NCBI RefSeq assembly: GCF_014839805.1
Contig: NC_051126.1
Coordinates: forward strand, 5,340,609-5,404,608
DNA: 64,000 nt
Reading direction: 5' to 3'
From: Manduca sexta
Lineage: Eukaryota > Arthropoda > Insecta > Lepidoptera > Sphingidae
How positions within the stretch are numbered: the first letter of the stretch is position 1; the number at the start of each line of letters is the position of its first letter. The notes under the pieces were generated by a model. It was not told the origin of the DNA, searched no databases, and saw only the letters and a list, made by a program, of their open reading frames with translations. This document shows, piece after piece, positions 12,135-23,700 of this stretch. The position numbers and the translations under genes are program-made.

Positions 12135-15090
12135 GTACACATTGAATAAATTATGAATAAAAATAAGTTAGCAGCAGTCATGAAATTAATTAAAAATATA
12201 CGACTTTTAAAAATATAATCGCTGAGATTTTAACGACTTTCGTTGATAGAATAATCCAAAGCTTTATCGAACTACAGCATTTTTAGCAAAATAGATCTTA
12301 GTTTTTGATGTCCTGTGATAAAAATAGACTAATTGGTATCTCCAAATACCACTTCATGAAAAAAAAATGAATTCGCATACGTAATCCATCGAACCATTAA
12401 GGCATTTCTCGGACTAATAAGCGTGGAATTGATAAAAGGGAAAACGTAATATTCTCTTCTAATTGGCAGAGCCATCGAAAATTTTAATGAACAATTATAT
12501 TTAGCTACTAGATGACATTTATGTAACGATAACAAGTAAATCTTCTATATATAATTAAGTTGATTTTAAATGAAGATAAGTACATTTTTTTTCTAAAAAA
12601 TAATTAATATTATTTAAACATGACCTGATAAATATACATGTAAAAAGAGTGCAAACATAATTAAGTATTTAAATTTTAATTTGATTAACTCATATGGTGT
12701 CTCGTAATGTGAGATGTCCATTTAATTCGCACAAAATGTCTTACCTTAAAATCTTACTTAGCGATTAAATTATGCAAATATTCAGAACATTCCGGATCTC
12801 CCTTCCCTTTAGTTTATTTATATGTAACGGTTTAATGTATCTACCACATACATTAAACCGTACATACTACATTTAATACTACCTTTAATATGGTACCGTA
12901 AGTACTACATTTAATATGGTAATATTAAATGGTAAAATAAATAAAATAGACTTGCGAAAAATATTAACATCGTAGATAAAATTAATTTGACCTATAACAT
13001 CATTTTGCGTTTTACTTTTATTAAACAATGTAACCGCAACGATATACTTAGACGATTTTATAAATGTGCAATAAAGAAACACTTTACGAAATGAGTACCT
13101 AATATGCGATTTTTGAAAGTTTATATAGATGTTATACATACCGCTAATTTAAAAAGCCGCTAGATGAATTAAAATACAATTCGGCATACAGAACGTCTTG
13201 GATTTAACCCGTAAGATGCTTTTAACCCATACAAATGAACTGTAGGAGTTATGTTCTAAAAAAACCTCCTACACCTGTTAGCCACAAGCTGAAGCAGATG
13301 TTTTTTCAATAAGAAGCTGTCTAGAAGTGATTTCGATTAAGAATTCGTCTTAATCGAAATCACTACATTAATTTCTGAGACCAAGCAGCAATCCGCTAAT
13401 AATTATAGCCTACGTAATTACCAAGTATTGTGAGACTTAACATCTGAATTCTCATGGCCAACACTAATTTAGAGTTTTGAAGGGAGTTGCTTCTGTTTTA
13501 AAGCAATGGTAGCGCCTACAGTATACTAGCCAATAGTTCGCCTAGTTTTTTAATCATATAAAAAATCACAAAGAATACTTTCATATAAGTTAATCCTTTA
13601 ATAAAAGTTGCTCTTTAGCCTTGATCACTTAGTAGGTTCGCATTATCAAGATATGTATCAAAACGTGTTCTTGGCACATTACAACATTCATATTTTTAAA
13701 ACGGACCACACAAAACTATAATAGGGCGTCCCACGAATAGTTACCACTTCCTTATGAGTCCTGAAAAGGTTATAATTGCGTTTGATAGACATTGACCGCC
13801 TTATGAAATTAAAGACGCTTTAATTGATGGCCAAATGCTTACACTTGCGTGAAGAATAGTGATTACGTAGTATGCAAAATAAATAGAGTAAAAATCCTTT
13901 AAATACTAATCCCACGATGTAGTGAGACCGACAAGAATATTTTGAGACCGAGCCCATGTAATATCTAAGTTCGTGTTAGACTTTGCACAGATGCCGTCAA
14001 CTTGCTGCCAAGAGTTTCTGAAGCAACAAGTTAGCAGTGTCTGCGCAGTTCTTTAAATTGTTAGGGTCTAATTGGATATAGGTATAGGCCACAGTTAGAA
14101 CATCATTGTTCTTTGTTATTGATATGGTATAAATCTTGGCAAGCACATCACGAACTATTGAATGACGTTCACCTTTAAACTATTTTGCAATTATTGCTCT
14201 AGAATTGTAACCGTTTTTGATGATCCGAAAATAAGCACTCAAATTCATGTAATTATATGTTGCAATTTGTTAATACATTGGCCTTCGTACTTCAATCGGT
14301 TATATTTTGCATTCCGTTGAAGTGAATTTCAATCCGTCTGTATTTTAGTAACGTTTAATGCCTAAAATTCCTAGTCATATCTAGTATCTTATATAACTCA
14401 TTAAGAATGCATTTGATATAGCAAATAAATTCAAATATTAAATTTCTATCGACTCATAAATAAGGACAATAGTAGAGTATCGCTGTCCAAACTAGTCGAT
14501 TATTAGTTAATCAAAGGAAATAGTTATGAAAACATTTTCAATTTTTGAAAACGACAAGCCCAATTCCATGCAGTTACTCAGTTTTTTTTTTTTTTGCGTA
14601 ATTCTACCTCTTTTTAAGAGCACTCAATCAAGAGAGGACCTTGCTTACGCTGGTATTTCAATAAAAAAAGTGATTATCATAATATATTATGTACCCTAAT
14701 AGCACGGCCTATAAATTCATACAAATGTCTCAGTTCTTGACAAAGGGCAGCACTGCTTAACCTAATATTATTTCGAAAGTTGGTCTGCCTGTGTATAACC
14801 TTTTATCACCTGTACCGTGAACTAATTTTAAAGGCTTTCAGAGCATATTTTGGTAATTTTTGCAGTCATTATTTTAATTATTACAATAATTATAATTCTT
14901 AGAGATTTTCCCAATGATCCTCCGGGGTTACGATATACATAAAATTAAAATATGAATCACTTAAGAGTCTTCATGACGAATCATAAGCTTAACATACCAT
15001 AAAGAAACCACGGCTTCTTATAACTGCATTTGTCTCAACCGTAATGTGGGGGTAACACTAGATTTAGTTGTTACGTTGGCAAACTATACC
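12135..15090. other. gene-free AT-rich stretch between cuticle genes A and B
   Basis: No coding exon was supported. It contains two clean small hairpins: 12827-12840 with 12848-12861 (14-bp arms), and 13326-13342 with 13348-13364 (17-bp arms, 5-base loop). A run of related CTACATTTAATA motifs lies at 12868-12930, and there is a poly-T tract near 14582. Confidence 0.5.
13326..13364. repeat. 17-bp perfect inverted repeat (hairpin)
   Basis: The arms AGTGATTTCGATTAAGA and TCTTAATCGAAATCACT flank a 5-base loop (ATTCG). It could be the centre of an old foldback element or a chance hairpin; no flanking target duplication was recognised. Confidence 0.7.
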
Positions 15091-15094
15091 CTAA

Positions 15095-15175
15095 AAATTG
15101 CCGAACCTGGGACTCGAACTCACTACCTCCGAATCCACAACCAATATCCGACCACTAAACTTAGGCAGCGATAGG
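15095..15175 (-). mobile_element. tRNA-like SINE head (minus orientation)
   Basis: On the minus strand it reads with an A-box-like TAGTGGTCGG and a B-box (GAGTTCGAGTCCC), the spacing expected for a tRNA-derived SINE head. It differs from the SINE at 22865-23125, so it is a second SINE family. No acceptor-stem pairing consistent with a true tRNA gene was seen. Confidence 0.5.
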
Positions 15176-16168
15176 AAGGTATCTAAAACATGTAAACAAC
15201 AGTAACATATTTCCGTGTCATTAAATTATAGCAAACTAGTGTAAAGCACAAATTGCAAGCCCGCTAGCGAGATTACGTGAGATATCACATATAAGTAAAT
15301 GTCTTAACACGTAGCCGATTGCTTGGGAAAGAGCCCTTCTCGATCCCCATTACCACACACTCGGACACAGCTCGTTGTCAGTAATTTCAGCGAATAACGC
15401 ACTATCGCAACGTATGAAATGTGAACAAAATGTTATAAGTTTGAATTTATTAATTGTTTATAGTACGCAATTGGCCCGAATAATTATTGAGGTTTGTACG
15501 TAATTTCAAAGTTGTATTTGTAAAGGTTTTGCTGATTTTAAAGTGACCAACTGGACTGACTATAAAACAATAATTACAATTTGTCATGTATTTCGATGTG
15601 TAATTTCCAGGCCAATGATTATTGTTTTCATAACAATTATCGAAATATCCAAACTACTTTTGTTAAACAAAAATCACCTCATTAAACTCCAAAACACCAA
15701 ATATCCCGAGATTTTCATTGTTAATAAAAACTTTATACGCATATTAATAAAGTATAGACCTGGCTTCATTAAGCAAGCACCTGCTAGTGCACAGATTTTT
15801 AATTAAAGGAGCACAAAGTAATCCCAGCTCACACGACATCGCACAGTAGCGCCAATATTTCTTTTGTACGACACCACAAAAAGTTTTTACAACTCATTAC
15901 GCAACTTCGGACTACTGAATTACACTTTATTCCTTACACATTAAACCCATTTGTACAGAATCAACAATAATTAGTATCAATTACAGTAATTTGAATAACA
16001 TTACGAACAATGCACGTCTAAATTTTTTGAATGCTCAAATTTAACTTGCCGAATTTGCAATGTTGCTAACAATCGTCGAGGCCCCGGGGGGTGATCTCTT
16101 CGGTATGCAATCTTCGGACACGCCCTACGATATTGGTGCAAGGTGACGGCATGGTAGGGTGGCATCCA
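15176..16168. other. upstream region of cuticle gene B
   Basis: No gene was supported. The open frame at 15543-15806 (+) has AT-driven composition. A short GC-rich block at 16075-16165 precedes the TATA box and may belong to the promoter of gene B. Confidence 0.45.
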
Positions 16169-16175
16169 TATAAAA
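16169..16175 (+). promoter_or_regulatory. TATA box of cuticle gene B
   Basis: TATAAAA lies 68 bases before the ATG at 16237. A TCATT initiator-like match lies about 30 bases downstream, near 16199-16204. The arrangement matches the promoter of gene A. Confidence 0.7.
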
Positions 16176-16236
16176 ACACTGTTTATGAAGAATTAGGCAT
16201 CATTCATCTGACAGCATCCAGCTACAACACCGAAAC

Positions 16237-18192
16237 ATGTTCGCCTTAAAGGTACGTGCTTTATTAAGTTATTGCGCTCTTGTTCTACTTTGCAAATTAC
16301 TTTGGAAATACCTTTTGGATTAGCGATAGGTTGTTTTATGAACAAATTCGATTTGTGATAGTTAATTATGGACTATAAATATTCAAATTATATGAAACTA
16401 TAATCGTGCTCGGTGTAAAATAACACAATAGAATTTGTTGAACGTAAACTTTATGGTATTATTTATAATTATAACATTATATTTACTTCCTAACCGTTAA
16501 TAAATATAATGGATATCCCAATAGCAGAAGAAGAGCTCACGAGCAGCATTATTGATACCAATACTCAACAATAAGCACAAAAAAATATTCGAAGCAAACA
16601 TACCGTAATAGTTTTTTTTTGCTTTATTAAATACTGTGCTCACATAATTGATACTTACTGAAAACCACATACTGTCAACGGGATCTTAATTTAACCTCAT
16701 GCTATGCGGAACTTTGTACTATTTGTATCTTTTGATTTCACATATTACAAAAAAATCATTCTGAGTTAATTACCAAGACTAAGAAATTAGTAAAATTATT
16801 ATCTCTGAAATGTTCTAATATACCCGATTTTGCACAAGCGACGTGTTCTGCAATGTTATTGACCTTTCCTAATATGCGTAATAATATCCAGATCTGTAAT
16901 TATCTCTACAATGTACAGTTAATTATAGGAATGGAATTTAAAGTCAGTTTACATGCAATTCAAATTGTATTTTTCCGAAAGACAGAAACTGTGTAAATAG
17001 AACATAATATAAACTGAAAAGATACGATAATAACGACTTAAATATAATAATTATTGTTCTTTAACACTATTCTAACGCAAATAAAGATTAAAATTCAATT
17101 TAATTTGTTTTATAAATGTGTTAATATTTCGCCCTAAATTTCGTCCGTGCCTTTGTTTCTAGATTGTAGCCACCCTCGCGGTAGTGTCGATGGCCCGTGC
17201 GGGTCACTTGGGCCAGTTCTTCAGTTCCCACGCCGGGAGCTTCAGTAACGCAGCGGCCTATAGCAGCGGGGCGGCATACAGCGGGGCGTACGGCGGCGCA
17301 CACATCCCTATCTTGGGATACGAAAACATTCATAATGGCGACGGAAGTTACAGATACAGGTAAACATACATAGTATCACGCCTTTTTCCTTTTCAGGGGC
17401 AGGCAGCACACTCAAATTTCGCCATATGTCGGGGGGAGCTTATTGCGGATTACCAAGCAGAATATAAGAAACAGGTTATGCGGTTAAAATATTTTTGAAA
17501 AGGCAGATAATATTATTTAATACGGATTTGTCGTTTAAAGCATTAAAAAACAAGTTTTTAGCTCGTTAAGCCCTATAGAATCTACATACTTTGTTGGCTA
17601 CAATGAAACTCAGAAATGTGCATTCTTACAAACAAACTACAAACTATTAAATAGTTATTCTAACTGATTTGTCTAAATTGAAACCTTTTAAGTTAATTAA
17701 TACAACAATCAAGCAACCTAAAACCTAAAAGATTTTTTTTAATACATTATTCATTCCCATCGCTCTTTATTACAGCTATGAAACCGGCAACGGCATAGCA
17801 GCTCGTGAGAGCGGCGCCCCTCGCGCTGCCGGCCCCGAGGGCCCCGCTGTCACCGCTGAGGGAGGTTTCTCCTACCGCGCCCCCGATGGTCAGCAAGTCG
17901 ACCTCGCCTACACCGCTGATGAGAACGGATTCCACCCCACCGGCTCCCACATCCCCACTCCTCCCCCAATCCCAGAGGCTATCCTGCGCTCTATTGAGTT
18001 CAACAGACAACATCCTTCTTCGTAAGTTTTTTTGACTTCGTATTCTTAAATATCACAGAAACGAAAAACCACATTTTACGATCCATAAGTACGTCATCCG
18101 AAACACTATAATTTAAAAAAAACTACTTTCTTTCCAGTGGCGACGGTTACTACAACGGTGGTATATTCCACCACAATGCTTACCACTACTAA
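16237..18192 (+). CDS. RR-1 cuticular protein B (CPR family), four exons
   Basis: Exons are 16237-16251, 17163-17359, 17776-18021 and 18138-18192, with GT/AG introns in phases 0, 2 and 2, giving 170 residues. Exon 1 encodes MFALK. Exon 2 completes the signal peptide ([18 protein letters not shown]), then a short linker rich in Ala, Ser, Gly and Tyr ([17 protein letters not shown]), then [12 protein letters not shown]. Exon 3 has the full RR-1 consensus: [53 protein letters not shown] and [10 protein letters not shown]. Exon 4 ends in NAYHY. Exon 3 is exactly as long as in genes A and C (246 bp), and the C-terminal half is nearly the same protein, so the linker is the part that has diverged. 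Predicted role: a secreted chitin-binding component of soft or endocuticle. The gene lies 5.5 kb downstream of gene A in the same orientation and tail to tail with gene C. Confidence 0.95.
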
Positions 18193-18307
18193 GAAGTTTG
18201 GCTGATATCTGATTTGCAACTGACTGGCGTGTTAATGGTGTTTTGAATTTGCCATCTATTTATTACATTTTTGTTTGAAATTGTTAATTTTATATCAAGC
18301 TTTGTGA

Positions 18308-18313
18308 ATTAAA
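18308..18313 (+). terminator. polyadenylation signal of cuticle gene B
   Basis: ATTAAA, a common variant signal, lies about 115 bases after the stop and is followed by a T/GT-rich stretch (TTTTGTCTTCTTTTGTG) that would suit a downstream element. Confidence 0.55.
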
Positions 18314-18442
18314 GATATTCAAACGATTTATTTTGTCTTCTTTTGTGTAATATATAATTTAGGCAGAATAGTATGATCTGTCTAATCCGCTAAAAGAAAA
18401 GCATATATTCATTCCCCCTGGACACATGTAATTTCATTAATA

Positions 18443-18531
18443 GCTATTTCTTACGCCTTGCCAGAGAGAGAGAAAAAAAATTGCTATTTCTCACGCCTTG
18501 TCAGAGAGAGAGAAAAAAAAAGCTATTTCTC
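18443..18531. repeat. short tandem repeat, about 40-bp unit, 2.2 copies
   Basis: The unit begins GCTATTTCT and includes ACGCCTTG, a GAGAGAGAG run and a poly-A run. It starts at 18443, again at 18483 and a partial third time at 18522. It lies in the intergenic space 3' of gene B. Confidence 0.8.
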
Positions 18532-19059
18532 TACTGGCATAAATTATTGTATAAAAATTAATAAGTTTAGAAAATATTTTATTATTATTATTAAACGATT
18601 CTTAAAAAATGGTCAATACTGGTAGAACTCGAAATTAAAGTTAACGCGAAGCAGGTTATGATAGATAATCGATTACACTTTAGGCAATATATTTATCGAA
18701 GATAGTGGAGATGCTTGCGTAGTAATTAGTAATTGCTATTACTTTTTACTTAAGCAACATCTTATTAGACAACCTGTTCGCCTACTGGCATCGATACTAG
18801 TAATTATAGTGGGACGTTCAATGAAATTGAAAAAAGTCCGGAATAATTTTGAAAGCCATCGAAAAACGCCACCTCTGTCAACACTATATTTAGACGTCAT
18901 AATTTTTTTTAATTAAAATGCTTACAATGTTTAGCCACTTACTACGCCCGGGCCTAGGATGTAAGAAAATACAATGCAAACTAAAATAATTTATTAATGA
19001 ATATTTGTTACAGATTATAATTATTAACATTGTGTCTCTATTACTGGATGTGTACTTAG

Positions 19060-19350
19060 ACTTGCTGGGGTATATATTATGATGTCACAAAATGTTTTAC
19101 TTATGCAAACTATATTATGTGCGGCTCTGCCTGCTAGTAAGTTTTCCTGAAAAAGAGTCCCGTTTTATACTTTTCCACAATAAAATGGAACCCATACTTT
19201 AGGTAATACTTCTAGCAATACATTGATGGAACAATATTAAGTTTCATGCAATAGTTTCTGCGTGATACGCGTACAGAACAGACAGACAACACACAACGGC
19301 CCGACCTACTACGGGCTAAGTGCGGAAAAATGAGCCCCTCAACAAAGAAT
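19060..19350 (+). repeat. 3' end of a non-LTR-type dispersed repeat
   Basis: It contains the order GCGGCTCTGCCTGCTAG, GTTTTCCTGAAAAAGAGTCC, TTCATGCAATAGTTTCTGCG and AGACAGACAACACACAACGG. Related phrases recur at 27284-27500, 30030-30260 and 62472-62690. From general knowledge this is the conserved end of widely dispersed lepidopteran retroelements. Confidence 0.5.
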
Positions 19351-19554
19351 ACAGACAGACAAAATGTTGAAAAATTGTTTTTTGGCTTCTGTAGCTCTCC
19401 CCCATACTAATTTTTCTTCAATATATATAATGCACAGACATCAGCCTGTTACAATATTATTATATATAAAGAATTGACATTACATAATTAATTGCACTTT
19501 GCAGTTGCGAAAATGGGGTAAATCAATAATTGCATTTTCTATAACGGTAAGTAA

Positions 19555-19705
19555 GAGCTAAGATGAGTTTAGCGTAGCTCGCATGACTGGGGTATTTTTT
19601 CTGACTTGTGAGAATATCGCAAACTAGATAAACTATGCTATGTACTATGAGTTATTTTGTCAGCCGTGCGAGCTTAGCTAAACTAAATTGACTTAGTTTT
19701 CAAAG
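19555..19705. repeat. imperfect inverted repeat
   Basis: A left arm around 19556-19597 (GAGTTTAGCGTAGCTCGCAT) and a right arm around 19658-19700 (GTGCGAGCTTAGCTAAACTA) can pair with a few mismatches around a loop of about 60 bases. It may be a degenerate MITE. Confidence 0.45.
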
Positions 19706-19744
19706 AAAATACTTCCGCCCGAAAAAAGCATGATAAAATTTAAA

Positions 19745-19910
19745 ATTGAACTAATTTTCGAAGGTAGGTAGATATTGTAACTTTGACTTTACGGATGAAC
19801 AACACCTCAGTCCCCCCCGTGACCATGAAGGCTGCAAAGTCTTCGAAACGTCGGGAGAAAATAAAATACTAAAACCGCGATAGAATCCGAAGATTAGTTT
19901 AATTTCAATG
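19745..19910 (+). repeat. dispersed repeat with GACCATGAAGGCTGCAAAGT block
   Basis: It contains TTGTAACTTTGACTT, CCCGTGACCATGAAGGCTGC, AAAGTCTTCGAAACGTCGGG and AACCGCGATAGAATCCG. The same blocks occur in inverted orientation at 21860-21985, inside intron 2 of cuticle gene C. The sequence is a commonly met repeat in moths. Confidence 0.65.
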
Positions 19911-20618
19911 TCTAACATTCGCGTAAACATAAGAAATCATCATGATAATAATGTTCGTTAAGTTTTTGCCAACATTTATTGGCATGCAAAAATAATAAGG
20001 CGTTTATAAATTTAATGGGCGTGTTATAAGTATGAGGAAGGTTTCATAATAGCACGAATTTATTTTATGTTCATTAACAAAATCCATTAAGGCACTTTTA
20101 AATAACATTACAGCTTTTCAATTAACAAGCTTTATATCATCATTTGCTGCGTTTAATAGATATTGGTTTACAGCATTAAAGTTTAAGTTATATGTTTTCT
20201 TTTTATAAAAAATAATTAAGGTATAGGTTTACAATACAATTCTTATAAGCAACTTATATCGGCAGTGAATTTTCAATTTTTGTGGTCTCTTTCCGGTAAC
20301 TCTAACTTTTGGATAAAAAGCAAGCTTTGTAAATTAAGATGTATGAATGATGTGACATTGAATTTTTACTTATTCTAAAACCTAATAACGATAACGCACG
20401 ACAAATCCTCGAACATTGGCTTGCACGACAGCCACGCCCAATGGGTACCGGGTTGCCGCGCGAGTCACTTTAAACATTGTCGCGTTCGTACACGAGCAAA
20501 CCACTTTTTTTCGGTTTTTAAAAACCCGCCAAAGCATCAGGAAAATAAGTAGACAATTTTTGACAAACTTGTGTCGTACAGGATTGGTAATAATAGAATT
20601 CATTGTATGTAGCACGAC

Positions 20619-20624
20619 TTTATT
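20619..20624 (-). terminator. polyadenylation signal of cuticle gene C
   Basis: TTTATT on the plus strand, that is AATAAA in the direction of gene C, lies about 130 bases after its stop codon. It is the first clear signal downstream. Confidence 0.5.
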
Positions 20625-20753
20625 TTTTATTTATATGTTACACGTTCACAATGAGCTACATATTTCATTACTCATTAAATCGATATCACAGTCCTTGCGT
20701 ATATTATGAGGTACGGTATACATATCCATAAACCGAGGATGAATGTGCATTTT

Positions 20754-23700
20754 CTAGTAGTGGTAACCATTACGCCCTCCATTGAAGGAACCAGAGCCGC
20801 TGTCCCTGGAAAAGAAACACTGGATGATAAATATTTTTAGTCGTTGTCACCTTCGCAACGTATTATGGAAAATAGCCAAATGGGCGGTTATAAAATCAAT
20901 GTTAAACATTGATCACTTTCGATTGGTATTGAAAATTAAATGAGTAGTCTTTGTTAATTTATAACAATTAAAATTACCTATAAGTCTATTTTAGCCAATT
21001 ACATATAAATTTTCAAACCAACCATAATGCCTAATAACCAGTGATACTCTATCAGCTTTTTAAGTCAATATTGCATCGTTTTAAAAAAGCTAAAAAAATA
21101 TTCATAAATCGTCACTAAACACTGTCAAACAGGAAAGACAACACTAAAAAAGTCAAACAGACCGTCATTCTAGTATTCCGTAACTGAGAAATTTCATGTC
21201 ATAGTCGAGATGTACGAGAAATCTCATATTTTTAAAGGTTACCAGATATTGCCGACCTTACTCAAAGAAAACCAGCTGGTGGAAGTCGCCAATGTATCAA
21301 CTTACGAGGACGGATGTTGTCTATTAAACTCGATGGCTCGCTGGATAGCTTCTGGGATGGGCGGCGGCGTGGGCAGGTGCGAACCGACGGGATGAAACCC
21401 ATTCTCATCCGCAGTGTAGGTCAGCGATATCTGCTGTCCATCTGGAGTGCGGTATGAGAAGCCACCTTCGGCTGTCACCGCGGGGCCTTCGGGTCCCTGC
21501 GCGCGCGGCGCTCCGCTCTCATGGGCTGATATACCGTTTGGCGTGTCATAGCTGGAAAAATGAAAATGATCTTTAACTGGTGTGAAATTACTGGTAAGTT
21601 ACAAGAATATACATATTTAAATGTATAAGCACTTAAATAGAGGAAAGTTACGAATTATAAAACTTTTTTATAAGTGTACTTTTGGTAAATCTGTAATCTG
21701 TATCTGTTGTAAATTTTAGTAAATTTGTTTGTTCTATTTTTTATATGTCTGGATATTTTGCACCTTTTTAGCTTTATTCCTAACACAATTAAAATGAATC
21801 AACTTAAGCTGATGATTTTTTATGTTTACGCTACTGTTAGACATTAAAATAAAACTATTTACGGATTTGATCGCGGTTTTTTATATTATTTTCTTCCGAC
21901 GTTTCGAAGACTGCAGCCTAATGGTCACGGGGTGGACTGTGGTGGTTGGTCATCTCAAGTCAAAGTTACAATATATTGGAACGTATATTATCATAAAATG
22001 TACATCAAATGTACTTTTTTCGAGAAGCAATTGTTACGTTGTATTTATAAAGTTTGTTAGGTCCGGTAACTCCAACCATTTATTACCCAAATGGTGCCAT
22101 AATCGCTTACTATTAACCAAGTCGTCCAGGAGTTTTCCTCAATCACCCATTAAGCTGAAACAGTTTCCGGTACTCGTGTAGTGTATATTTAGTGCTTTTA
22201 AGTGAAATGCGAAGAAGCAATTAAAAAAATCGCTGGTCGCTACAACTTCAAAGACAATGAAAACCTTCCTCACTTAATATTTTACTTCGGCACGACATAA
22301 CTAAGTGTTAAACTTTTGGACCAATTTTCTGAACTGTTATTGTATCCATTAACCTGAAATAGCTAGCAATAAATGGGTGAGATGACACCTCTGCCCGCCC
22401 CTGAAAAGGGATAAGCGTAATGCTGTGTCTTTAACAAAGTCTGATATTCTGTTTTATTTTGCCTATGTAATAAAATTGAGTAAGTGATAAGTTATGCTAA
22501 ACCGTAATCAACTCATGGACAATAAATATCAATGACAGTTTCCGTCTATAAATCTCAAAATGTTTTGGGATCGTTATTTATTATTATCCCGAATAGTTCA
22601 GGTGAATGAATCACTTATTGAACTCTATCGGAAACGAATAAATTTCTGCTTAAAGAATTGTCAGTATAATTCCACTTTTGGCATAAATAATAGACATTGA
22701 AGATTGGGGAAAATCCTTTTAGGAATGTTACATCGTATTATGACAAACCCATCAATTGATTTCATGCTTATGTAATATTTCCCCTGGAACGCGGTCGTCT
22801 ATTGCAAGCAGAAGTTTCAAAGCAATTAAAAATCGCACATTGACAAGGAATCTAGTTTTAAATTACATAACATAACATCACGCATTTATCCCCGAAGGGG
22901 TATGCAGAGGCGCAACTAGGGCACCCACTTTTCGCCAAGTATGTTCCGTCCCATGATGTGATAGGGGGCGAGCCTATCGCCATATCGGGCACAAATTCCA
23001 GACTCCGGGCTGATACTGAGCAGAAAAACCCAAATATCACTTTGCCCGACCCGGGATTCGAACCCAGGACCTCAAAGCACTATTGTACCGGACATGCAAT
23101 ACAACTACGCCACCGAGGCAGTCGCAGTCGCAGCCGAGTAGTTTTAAATTGCCTGTAAATTTATTCCAAACGAAGTTATAACATCTACTTACGTGAAATG
23201 TAAACTATGAACAGGGGTACGATTCCATTACTTAAATATAAACTTGTTCTGTACTATTTTTTAACGAATTGGACATTCCAGCATTGTCTGACGACACATA
23301 GGCGCCCCATGAAAATTAAACGTTATTTCAGCGCTAATGTGTTTTGCACCACATCAATATCATATTGCTCAATCCCTACGTGGATGTCGAATAAGTGCAG
23401 GAAGTTAATAGAGATGATGATGGATGTTATATAAATAGGTCAATTTCGTTTACATCTTAATAGATAATGAAAAACAAATGTATACCCATGTAGAGAGGGA
23501 TACCATCCATAGGAAGCGATTCTGATCCCATTTACGGACACAATTCTAAACTCTGATTTGATACCGAGCAAAAATACCCATATCGCTAAATATGTATTTT
23601 TTTTTTATTTTATTTCTTTGAATGACGAGACGAGCTTTGCCGTTCGCCTGATGCTAAGCGATACGACCGCCCATAAACAGTAGAAACACCATTCAACACC

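Noticed and set aside
15095..15175. tRNA gene candidate
   Set aside because: A- and B-like boxes are present, but I could not see a proper acceptor stem or cloverleaf, and it lies in repeat-type context; it was annotated as a SINE head instead.
17747..18013. Minus-strand and third-frame open frames within exon 3 of cuticle gene B
   Set aside because: They are shadows of the GC-rich RR-1 exon, which explains the lack of stops.
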